Source of the DNA: Kalaharituber pfeilii
Lineage: Eukaryota; Ascomycota; Pezizomycetes; Pezizales; Pezizaceae
Length of the DNA: 64,000 bases
Assembly (NCBI GenBank): GCA_015179045.1
Contig: WHUZ01000051.1
Span: 124,001 to 188,000 of the forward strand
Direction: 5' to 3'
In this document: positions 34,763 through 43,997 of the stretch, piece by piece
Numbering within the stretch: position 1 is the stretch's first letter
How the letters are laid out: each line of letters opens with the position of its first letter
Notes under the pieces: model-generated
Database searches by the model: none
Told to the model about the DNA's origin: nothing
The model's input: only the letters and a program-made list of their open reading frames with translations
Made by a program: the position numbers and the translations under genes

Positions 34763-35247
34763 TAGTGAGCGGCACGAGCTAGCTCGAGCCGAGCTGGAGG
34801 GTGAGCTCGAGCCAGCTCGTGAGTAAGTGAGCTCGGCTCGAGCTGGCTCGAGCTGGCGTGGCATGAGCTCGAGCCAGCTCGAGCTAGCTCGAGCCTGGAT
34901 CATAATATTGACAAACTAAACTAAACTAAGCTAAATTTTCATCTTTCTCACTACTATCAGCTAAATTGTGCATTTCGAAGTTGTTGGTAGGTGAGAATGA
35001 GCTCCAAGTCTCTAATTATTACTATAGTAGGTATTTACAGTTTATGAAACCTTGCACTGGCTAAGCATTTTAGCGAGCTGTCAAGAAAAACACAAGCATG
35101 ATCTTGGCTCGTTTGAGCTCGAGCCAGCTCGAGCCCATGCCAGGCCAGCTCGAGCCAGCTCGAGCTCAAGATCAGTCGAGCTCGAGCTAGCTCGCGCGAG
35201 CTCGGGCTCGAGCTGGCTCGAGCTGGCTCGGCTCGTGCCGCTCACTA
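34763..35247. mobile_element. hAT-like non-autonomous element, 485 bp (copy 1 unit)
   Basis: Starts TAGTGAGCGGCACGAGC, ends GCTCGTGCCGCTCACTA, with the 8-bp duplication CCTCGTGG (34755-34762, 35248-35255). 8-bp duplications and TAG/CAG ends are hallmarks of hAT. Both flanks of the AT-rich core (34770-34895 and 35110-35240) are packed with GAGCTCGAGC/GCTCGAGC words, likely transposase-binding subterminal repeats. These also create the spurious Ala/Arg/Ser-rich frames seen there. Identical copy at 51812-52296. Confidence 0.9.
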
Positions 35248-35649
35248 CCTCGTGGGCGGAAGCCTGTTCAATGTGGAACGGGGAACTAACGGTGAGGGGG
35301 GCTGGGCATCTATTCCTTATCCGTGGCTGACGGGGCAGTTTCGGCATCACAGATAATGCCTACTGCAGTAATGTGTCGGGACTCGCCGCAGCAAGAAGGC
35401 GCGATACAGGTACACGCGTGCAGGCGGCTGCCGGAAACAGGAGCTGCTCAGGTGCAGGTACGTGCATGCGGAAGCGTGCGCAGTCAGCAAACGGTGGGCT
35501 ACGGTCGCCAGTCGAGTATGGGTCATTTGCTCTTAGCTATTCACTTTGCGGATAAGTGCAATCCACACACGGGCTGGTATACGTCATATTATATTCGAAA
35601 CCCTCCTGAATTATTGCACGCTACAAGCACGCTGCATACGGTGCAGTAG

Positions 35650-35873
35650 CCAGGCCGATCACCAGATCTCAATCCTATTGAGGATATCTGGAGAATGACC
35701 AAGACAAAAGTAAACAAATGTCAAGATACAGTACTACGGCAGGGAGGATATGTCAACAGATTCAGGAGGAATGGCAGAAGATAAAGCCAGAGGAGATTTT
35801 GAAGCTTGTAGACAGTATGCCTCAGCGAGTGAGAGCTGTAATTGCTGCCAACGGCGGCCACACAAAATTCTGA
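35650..35873 (+). pseudogene. Tc1/mariner transposase C-terminal remnant (copy 1 unit)
   Basis: PGRSPDLNPIEDIWRMTK (from 35650) contains the SPDLNPIE signature whose E is the third acidic catalytic residue of Tc1 transposases. After a frameshift near 35745 it resumes with ICQQIQEEWQKIKPEEILKL and VDSMPQRVRAVIAANGGHTK, the standard C-terminus. Upstream DDE parts are not recognisable. Same at 52699-52922. Confidence 0.8.
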
Positions 35874-36558
35874 TCTACAGTCGGCCTGGCTACTGCACCG
35901 TATGCAGCTTTCTTGCAGCGGCACTTATTCAGGGAGTTACCGAGTAGCTGGGTATGACGATGATTATTTTAACTTACCAGGATGAGCATCTATGCAGTTC
36001 AAATGGTGAACTATGTCTTATGAGTCAAAATTGCGACATTGCGGGATGGAAGATCTTCTCTGAGCCTCCAGCTACACTGGGATATTTTCCATTCGTCGCT
36101 CTGAATTCAATTCTAAATTTGATATGTCAGGAACTCAACGGGTAGTCTGCCTGCATCGACCCTTTGCAGGCTGGCTGCGGATGGTTTCGGGAGAGGTGCC
36201 GACGTTCACGTTGATAGGCTATACTTTGCATATCGACAGGCTTACTTTCGAAATGTAGGGCGCACACCTCCAGGCAATTACTTCGTTTCACCATGTGAAT
36301 ATGCAAAGAACACGTGTAATGAATGTGCCAGGCTCCTAGTGCCGGAAATAAGGATAGCTGCGAAGGCATCGCCGTCACCACCGATATTGTCAATAGCTTT
36401 GAGTCCATGTTTGAGATTGAAACTGGTAATTATAACAATTATACAGAAGAGAGATGCTTGTTGTACTCGTCGGTTAATCTTGGGAGTTCTGCTCCAACGT
36501 CTATTAACATATTCTTTTTTTATCCATCTACCGTCCCTCTCCCCGTTCCTAGGCTTTT

Positions 36559-36633
36559 TCAGTAGGGTTTTACCACGATCTGGAGCACGATTTCCAGTGG
36601 GAGCAATGCGAGCAGCAGCGGCGACGACTTCAT
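36559..36633 (-). pseudogene. Truncated F-box gene start at the unit junction (copy 2)
   Basis: ATG at 36633 reads MKSSPLLLALLPLEIVLQIV, then leaves homology at the junction (36573) and stops after VKPY. About 700 bp of the F-box upstream region is also duplicated, so a promoter may be present. Diverged from the intact gene by F-to-L (VFQ to VLQ). Confidence 0.8.
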
Positions 36634-37442
36634 GGCGGGAACCGATGGAGGTTTGAAAACATCAGCTGTGCTGGCGGCTGTGGGGTTTTGTTTGAGGCTC
36701 AAAGCTGAGGCTTAAGCTCAGGCAAATGTGTCCGGCTTGGCAGCGCCCGTCTAAACTGTTTTGAACACAGTCAGAGCGACTGTCTTGTCTTCGTCAATGC
36801 AAATTGATACCTGTTTGGCTATGAGAGACTACAAACACTATTTCACACGTCATTGACAATCTATATAAGTATGTATTGCATACCAAATAGGATTTATGTT
36901 CTATCTAATTAAAAAGTTTCCAAGACCAGCTCGAGGTGGCGACAGAGGTGCTGTTGTTTTTTTCTTGGTTGTCGGGGGAGGTTGCATAACCGCGCATACA
37001 GGGTACCAGCCTACGGCAGGAACAGCAAAGCGGACAATCGCTAAGAAGCAGAGCGACACATTGAGGCTGGGGTGAGATACAACCCAAATCCGGAAGTTGA
37101 CAAGAACGCTTGGTAGGCTAGATTTTCAAAAGGACTACTGGTAATTCTCCACAATGCGACGTACACCACGTCCTGACACACATTTTACACCAAAACTGAC
37201 TGCGCGCGGCAACATATATCTCAACCACCAGAATAGAATTTGGCATCCAGCTTGTGGAGGGGTTAAATGAAGGACTAATCTTCATATTCCGCACCCTAGC
37301 TTCTTCAGTAATGATGTTTTGAAGGGGTTATGATTCCCACCACACATTGGCATAGGCTTGGCATATATTTTTCCGCTATAGTATCACTGGTATCAAATTC
37401 CAACTTATCACACCTTGCATTAAAATTTGATAAAGACTACTA

Positions 37443-38670
37443 ACGCCTACCGGGATATTGCGGATATTGCGCATTTTCCGGATACCACAACAAAAAGTTA
37501 CTATGAGTGCAAATGGCCCTCAAGTGGGCTCAAATTGAAGCCAAAGCATGGGAGAGTATGTTAAATTATCCTTTATATATTTCCTAGGCTTATTTGTAGC
37601 ACATAAGTGATGACTTATTTGGTACATACAAAATCTTATGCTAGACATCTTTCAAGCTGCCATGTGTTAATGATTCTATCCTGGGACCTTATTGATCTCA
37701 CTATATACTCTGCTGTCTATTTCCATAAAGTATAGGATGTTTGGTGGTGCTCAGGCTATTCTGTAAAGAATTGCACTATCATATTGAAGTATATATCTTT
37801 TCTTATGCATATATACAGCAATTCTGAGCTACTATACAGCATAAAAGCATTGTATGAAGAATCTCTGAGGCTATAAAATAGAAACACATATATAATAAGG
37901 TACTTGCTGAACTGCTTGCAGTACTAGCTAATAGATTTGACCTATTAGATACTATTACGTGAATTTTATGTATAAAGTATTTCAAGAATACTCACCAGCT
38001 CTCTATGTAGCTCTGTGGTATTTGCAACTATGGTGCCTGTTACTGCTATTACTTATCTCAGCTCATTACCTATTATTATCTATATCTACTATATATAATA
38101 TATTAATATGCTAATATCACTACATTCTGCATACCTCTCTACTCAAGTAGCTATATAACATCTAAATTCATTAGCTGGTGCTGCCAGCAGTTCAGCAAGT
38201 ACCTTATTATATATGTGTTTCTATTTTATAGCCTCAGAGATTCTCTACACAATGCTTTTATGCTGTATAGTAGCTCAGAATTGCTGTGTATATGCATAAG
38301 GAAAGATATATACTTCAATATGATAGTGCAATTCTTTACAGAATAGCCTGAGCACCACCAAACATCCTATACTTCATGGAAATAGACAGCAGAGTATACA
38401 GTGAGGTCAATAAGGTCCCAGGATAGAATCATTAACACATGGCAGCTTGAAAGATGTCTAGCATAAGATTTTGTATGTACCAAATAAGTCATCACTTATG
38501 TGCTACAAATAAGCCTAGGAAATATATAAAGGATAATTTAACATACTCTCCCATCCTCTGGCTTCAATTTGAGCCCACTTGAGGGCCATTCGCACTCATA
38601 GTAACTTTTTGTTGTGGTATCCGGAAGTGCGCAATATCCCGGTAGTGCGCAATATCCCAGTAGCGTGCAT
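37443..38670. mobile_element. 1.2-kb foldback element, about 490-bp inverted arms (copy 2)
   Basis: The arms (37443 to about 37933 and about 38172 to 38670) are about 90% or more complementary and enclose a loop of about 240 bp. TA is duplicated on each side (37441-37442, 38671-38672). The empty site survives in copy 1 (CTACTAGTAG at 22939-22948). Near both tips the word GGGATATTGCG occurs in tandem: a partial second copy on the left, two full copies on the right. No transposase; the 60-codon frame inside is part of an arm. Confidence 0.9.
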
Positions 38671-39181
38671 TAGTAGATACTCAAGTGCCAATATCTTACC
38701 TTATTCAAAGATGTGACCAGTGCACCGAGAATATTTTTGAAGAAGTGGTGGAGTTAATTACAAAATTCTTTTTTTCATAGAGACTGTATGCAGTAATTGT
38801 GTAGGAAAACTACCGGAAATGGCAATTTGGTGCATGAAATAGGCATCAAGCTAATCGAAGCACTAATCATTAAGAGACCTATTGGAGAGACTCTCTAGCC
38901 ACATTTCTATGGTGAGCATTGAAGGGAAGTAGCGCATTCTACCCTCCGGTCTACTTTGTATGGGAATTCGCATGCCAAGACTTGCAATGCAAAACTGATG
39001 GTGCTGTTAATCGACCACAATGTCTGTTCAGAGCAAGTAGAGGTATTAGAGGTGAAGAATAACACTTTAGTTATTTCCCCTGAAAAGCGCATGCAGAATT
39101 CTATTTCTGGTGGTTGAGATATATGTTGTCGTGCATGCTCAGCTTTGGTGTAAAACGTGCGTGGTGTACGTCGCCTTGTGC

Positions 39182-39631
39182 TGGACGTTTAGGATGTGGA
39201 ATGCGGACAGTCCGGAATGCCGATAGATAGTATGGACGCTCGGGAGGTGGAACAACAGCAGCACAAGTGAAGCTGGGACAGATGCCATGTGGTGATAAAC
39301 GTTCTCTCCTACTTAAACCACGTATTGGATCTCGTGCCTTAGATTGCTATCAGTACAGCATGGTAGACACTATGGTGGCCCTGCCATGGCGAACAGCTGC
39401 AAGTGGGGTCACGTAAATAAAAAAAAAAAAAAAAAAAAAAAGACACTACAGTATGGTGAACGAAGATCCTACCGAGACCGTCGAGACGAAACGGTCCCAT
39501 TCTATTATCCCAACAACATCCAAAAGCCTCGAGTCAAGTGCCTTTTGAAACAGGCATCTATTACGTCTTATTTTGCACCTGTGTAGTTTATTATTAATGT
39601 ACTTACCTGCTAAATTCTAGCTCTGATTCCA
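39182..39631 (+). mobile_element. 450-bp TG..CA insertion with coding remnant (copy 2; copy 3 56231-56677)
   Basis: Compared with copy 1 at about 23466-23486, 450 bp beginning TGGACG and ending TTCCA are extra, and about 10 bp of the TIR element end are lost. TG..CA ends suggest a solo LTR, but no target duplication is visible. It contains a nested type B LINE tail (39373-39440). Downstream of that a frame ends KPRVKCLLKQASITSYFAPV before a stop at 39584-39586; QASITSYF matches the PCNA-binding PIP-box consensus (Q-x-x-h-x-x-aromatic-aromatic). Confidence 0.45.
39373..39440 (+). mobile_element. Ultra-short LINE-tail insertion (type B, copy 2)
   Basis: AGACACTA is duplicated at 39365-39372 and 39441-39448. 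The body of about 46 bp (CCTGCCATGGCGAACAGCTG...GGTCACGTAAAT) is followed by about 22 A. Also present in copy 3 near 56422-56487. Confidence 0.85.
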
Positions 39632-40442
39632 TGTATATAGAACGAAAATTGACCTTGTCACTCAACCCTGTCTAAAGCGGTTAACTTGTCTTATTGGATA
39701 GAACCCTCTGGTCCCGACGTTATCCAATATGACAGGTTTGACTATAAGTCCTCTTTTGTTAGGCTTTGCTAACTCACAACTTACGTTCTTCTATCGAATG
39801 TACATACGTGCATATTGTCAGCACTTCCTCGAGCAGGGGATATCCACCCATACTGCTAGTGACGATTCAGCCTGATCAACTAATCGCTATATTCTGGCAA
39901 TGAAATGTGAGTTGGGCACGGATTGATATCGCCTGGAACGCCGGGATGGTCAGCGCGGTAGGATAGTGCTGTCATGCCGCAATAGGAAATAACAGGGATT
40001 AGTTCTTGGTAACAACCATGCAGTGATCGACCCGAACCACAGAATGCTCTCGAACCGCCGCCATAGCTCTACATCATTCCACATCATTCTACAGCATTCT
40101 ACAAGCACTCTTCTATGTCGTCATGTATGTTTCTATTTCCATCTGTCTTCTTCTATGTCGTCATGTCCAAGTTCATGCAATACTCGTACCTGCTACTTCT
40201 GTTCACTCTCTCTCGTCTATATATACCTCTTCTACCCGCCTGTATGTAGTCTCCACTGGTCAACCGGAACCTCTCCGGACAGGCAGATTCTGCCTGCCGC
40301 TCCCGGACCTCATCAGACGATAAACTTTACGCCATGACACTGTGACACAGGTACCAACATTGTGGGTAGGTAGATCAAATGTTGGTACTTGTTACCAGCA
40401 TTTAGTGATGCAAAATGGAGGCTGGGCATAGTCCGTGCGAGA

Positions 40443-41054
40443 TTTTTTTTTTTTTTTTTTTATATCAATACTCGCATGCCGCCCTATGGGCTATGGCGAG
40501 GGTTTATTAAAACGAAAAGGAACTAAAAACAGCCGATAAGTACATGTAGTGCCCGCGGTGCTCGTACATGATGCGGGTGAACTGTCAATACGGGATGGGG
40601 TGTCCTTCACTTCCGTCCTCTATCCCATTCGTATTGTCCTGCTCGAAGCCATCTTCCTCCCAGTCTCACCCTGTCTACTTTCGATGCCTCCTCCAAGTAC
40701 ACCACCACCGAGCTTGTCTTTTTTCCCTCCTCTATCAAAGTTGTCTTCTTCCTCAGCCATCGAATCCCCGTGATCTTTCCTAGGTCCTGGTTGGCTGCCT
40801 CCATCCATCGTCGGACGTTCCCGAGGTCTTTCCTCAGGGCTATCCCGTGGACTACGATGCCGGTCTTTGGGGTGTTGGCATCGGGAGTGGTTGGAGGTGG
40901 GGATTTGGCTTTGGGGATGTGGGGGGGTTTTTTCCTAGGCGTGGGCTCTGGGGTGGGAGTCGGCTTGGGTGTGGGGGTCGGCGGTCTCTGTCTTGGGGTA
41001 GTGGCAGGCACGCTGCCTGCGTTAGTCTGTGGGGTGTTCACCGGGGGTGCGGAG
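40443..41054 (-). mobile_element. 612-bp LINE insertion with ORF1 part joined to the LINE 3' tail
   Basis: The 13-bp target AGTCCGTGCGAGA is duplicated at 40430-40442 and 41055-41067. On the minus strand the insert encodes about 150 residues: a Pro/Thr-rich stretch (PTPTPKPTPTPEPTPRK), then GIVVHGIALRKDLGNVRRWM and RWLRKKTTLIEEGKKTSSVV, typical of Tad1-type ORF1 (gag-like, nucleic-acid-binding), stopping at WDRGRK. A 3' UTR of roughly 160 bp with type A tail and poly-A follows. ORF2 is absent. The open frame upstream of the insert (to 41194) belongs to MULE DNA and is chimeric. Copy 3: 57490-58100. Confidence 0.8.
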
Positions 41055-41671
41055 AGTCCGTGCGAGAGGTCAGTGACCTGGTGTGGCAGCAGGGTATCCT
41101 CTCTTGAGAGGACAGTTTTGTAGGGAAAACAGCAGCGTTTCTCTTGGGGGCCTGGGCCAATAGCAATGTAGCCACAGCCTTTCAACCAAGGCATGCTATT
41201 ACAGCTGGTAACGAGTAGTATTACTTACTGTACCAATACAAGCTTCCATGTCACAACCAGCTTGGACCATTGTTTGAATTGCAGACACCAATTCCAATCA
41301 CTTTAATTCATCCTAGATGGCTATTAGCTACATCAACCGAACCTACAGCATCAGCTGCCGGATCGTGATCATTGCAAACGGCTGGATTATTGACCCATGG
41401 CCAAACGGCACCAGCTGGATTATCAACTTCACATATTCTAGTGAGGTAATCTATGTTTTTTTGGTCCCTGCCATAGGCTTGTAGCTTGTATGCGGGGATA
41501 TGCGAACAAAATTATTTGAACAGAGCAATATCATGCCAATCTTTCTGGCAAAGAAGCAGAACGCTTTGCTTACTTTTAAGCCTGTAAAGCAGCGCAGCTC
41601 ATCCAGCAGTTTTCAAAATTGTCAGGTTTTGCAGGATATGCTGAAGCTTTTGCTACCTACACCTGCACCTC

Positions 41672-41727
41672 TTTTTTTTTTTTTCTTGATATCGGTTATC
41701 GCATGCCGCTCTAAGGGCTATGACGAT
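41672..41727 (-). mobile_element. Ultra-short LINE-tail insertion (type A) in the MULE
   Basis: ACCTGCACCTC is duplicated at 41661-41671 and 41728-41738. The body is about 43 bp plus a T-run. Copy 3: 58715-58771. Confidence 0.9.
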
Positions 41728-41889
41728 ACCTGCACCTCAGTTGCATACCCTCAAAATGTTCCGCACTGCAAATGAATAAGCTCTTGTGCATCTGGAGTGG
41801 TGTACTCCAAATGTAACATTCTAAGAGCAAGAGACAGCGCAAGACGAAGCCTACTAGCAGTGTGACCGGAACTGATAAGCGAGTAATAT

Positions 41890-41948
41890 ACACCTCGCCG
41901 TAGCCTATCAGGCGGCACGCGAGTAATGAAATAAAAAAAAAAAAAAAA
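41890..41948 (+). mobile_element. Ultra-short LINE-tail insertion (type A) in the MULE
   Basis: AGCGAGTAATAT is duplicated at 41878-41889 and 41949-41960. The body is about 43 bp (CGCCGTAGCCTATCAGGCGG...GAGTAATGAAAT) plus poly-A. Copy 3: 58934-58993. Confidence 0.9.
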
Positions 41949-42863
41949 AGCGAGTAATATCACAGAGTGAGGTACAGGAAACCCCCAAGATTTCATTTTT
42001 GTTTCTTCATCTGCTCATTAATTCAGATCTATTTTTCCATTTTTCATTTTATACTTAATTCAGTAATCATGCATTCAAACTAGTAGATCACAGCATGGGC
42101 CGATATCTGGTAGCCAGTGGGCCGGTACGCACTGTCGAGGAGGAAAGTGGACTAGAGGGAAGAAGCAGTAAATCACTGGAATTGAACGAGGTCTATGGAT
42201 CTGACTTTCCTCTGCCTTGTAACGATGATTGTATTGCTCTATGCTCTGCTACAGAGAAGGCCTCCTCCTCCCTCTTGATATACCCGTAATTCTCAAGTAC
42301 CCACTTCCCCTTTTGGTAGTCTCCCAGTTCTTCAACCGGCCGAACCTTCTAGTACCCTCTCCTCTGGCCTTCCTTTACCAGGGCACGTGCAATGCCAAGG
42401 CCCTCTCCAGGTTTGCGACAGCACTTACGTCACTAGTCCACTTTAGACCCTGTCTTGCCATATGCCTGTACCAAACAATTGACCATACCTACCCTACAAT
42501 GTTGGTACCTGTGTCACAGTGTCATGGCGTAGAATTTATCGTCTGATGAGGTCCGGGAGCGGCAGGCAGAATCTGCCCGTCCGGAGAGGTTCCGCTGGTC
42601 AACGTACGCTCATTCTCTCTTCCACCTTGTCCCTCTCTGTCCCTGCTGTCTCGTAGCACCCGCGATCGTGCCTTCGCCTACTGATCCCAGCATCGCCCTT
42701 ACAAGTGCCTCAGGCACGGACTGGAGTTTTTGAGAACCAGCAACACCTCGGGAAAATATGTCATGGCCCTGCCCAGAGAGGTTCTGCAAACCGCCGACCC
42801 ACTGTTATACATACATACCAGAATTAGAAAAGGAAAAATAGGCGGGATTCCGAGTTACGTGAT

Positions 42864-43094
42864 TTAAAGCTTAGTCGAACGACACTCATACTGAATCTGC
42901 TTTTTGTAGCTTGCGTCTACGGTGTCAAGAAACCATTCCGCTAGAATTTTGCGTTCGCTAACCCGTGGCATGTTGCAAGTTGAGTCTTGATATCTCAGCT
43001 GCTGAGCCTTTTGTTCCGTTGTCTCATGAGATGTGTATGGCATGAGACTAGGACGTCTACATCTATCAGTCTTGCGACCTATCAGCGTAGTCAT
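42864..43094 (-). CDS. Conserved small ORF, unknown function (copy 2)
   Basis: Counterpart of the frame at 24462-24707; 76 codons from ATG 43094 (MTTLIGRKTDRCRRPSLMPY), ending RSTKL. An identical frame is at 59908-60138 in copy 3. Confidence 0.3.
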   Translation of the reverse strand: MTTLIGRKTDRCRRPSLMPYTSHETTEQKAQQLRYQDSTCNMPRVSERKILAEWFLDTVDASYKKQIQYECRSTKL

Positions 43095-43997
43095 CAGTCA
43101 TCAGACTTGGAAACCAGCGTTGAAAGCGGAAATTTGCTGCGCCGCCTTGACCGTAATGTAGCGGATAAAAACCGTAAATCGTAGATGATCGTAACATTCG
43201 ATTCCGTAAAAGATAAATTTCTTCGATTTCTACGGTCGGAGCAAAGTACTCTCAATACCCTTGGTGTATAACGTACCACTCGGTGTGGTGGTAACCACAG
43301 TACCGATGGGAAGAATAAGGCAAAACACGGCTCGAAACGTTAACTGTCAGTAAGGCTATATGATGATGAGAATATATATTAAGGAAGCGAGTTTATATTC
43401 AAGAAGCGAGATGTGGATGTTTGGTCTATGAATTGATGTAGATAGGACTGTATGAGCACATCAGATAGCGGAGACATGGATACGCAGATATAGACAGACA
43501 GACCAGACACGCATAGACAAGACAATTGACCACTCTTCTTTTATGATCTTTCCTTGACATTTGACCATTGAGTTCGCCCTTGAGACCTCATTCCGCCAGT
43601 TCTAGATATCGGTACCCTGTGTAAGACCGCGGATGCTGCTGAGCCTTCATTACATCGGTAATGGAAGTTCCGTAGTCCAAGTAGTTAAACGCGGGAAAAC
43701 ATAAGACGCATAGAGTGCAAGGACAGGAAGCGGCAGATATATTGGATTCTTCGCCATCGAGAAGATAAAAACAAGAAAAGAAAAAGCGGGGAAAAGAGCA
43801 AGAAAACCAACAGTATAACTAGGGAGCAGAGCAACACAGAAACAAATGGAATTCACATTCGCATCGCCAATGAGGAAAGACTGGTACAGCAAGAACTATT
43901 GGGCATTAATTGGGCCCACCTAGAGCTGACAACTCCCGAAGAAGTCTCCATCGGGCCTCTCTCCCGTGGGGTTGCCTCTGCAAGCGCTGCTCCTGTT

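Larger units (their letters stand above)
21354..36572. repeat. Large tandem unit, copy 1 (15.2 kb)
   Basis: Similarity to copies 2 and 3 begins at the CCACGATCTGGA within F-box exon 1 (21354) and the unit ends where the same words recur at 36573. The right part (about 32-36.5 kb) is almost identical to copy 2; the left part is clearly diverged. Private insertions: pogo MITE 22195-22878, retroposons 23540-24136 and a Ginger-like element 29490-30713. Confidence 0.9.
40265..42594. mobile_element. Mutator-like (MULE) non-autonomous element, 2.3 kb (copy 2)
   Basis: Inverted ends of about 115 bp start CGGAACCTCTCCGGAC. The 9-bp target CTGGTCAAC is duplicated at 40256-40264 and 42595-42603. Long TIRs and 9-bp duplications are typical of MULEs. 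No MULE transposase frame; the interior holds LINE insertions. Confidence 0.85.
39970..42703. mobile_element. Solo LTR (395 bp) split by a nested MULE-like element (copy 2)
   Basis: Starts TGTCATGCCGC and ends CGCCCTTACA, with 5-bp duplication AGTGC (39965-39969, 42704-42708). The empty site is in copy 1 (GGTAGGATAGTGCCTCAGGC). LTR sequence is 39970-40264 and 42595-42703; the rest is the later insertion. TG..CA ends and 5-bp duplication fit an LTR retrotransposon whose interior was lost by LTR recombination. Copy 3: 57016-59746. Confidence 0.85.

Noticed and set aside
34485..35350. Ala/Arg/Ser/Glu-Leu-rich ORFs on both strands (also 51767-52399)
   Set aside because: Produced by the GAGCTCGAGC subterminal repeats of the hAT element; present in all frames and strands.
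37803..37985. 60-codon ORF in the foldback element
   Set aside because: Non-ATG frame inside an inverted arm; no independent support.
40770..41123. Gly/Val-rich plus ORFs of 117 and 86 aa (also 57816-58169)
   Set aside because: Antisense to the Pro/Thr-rich LINE ORF1 fragment.
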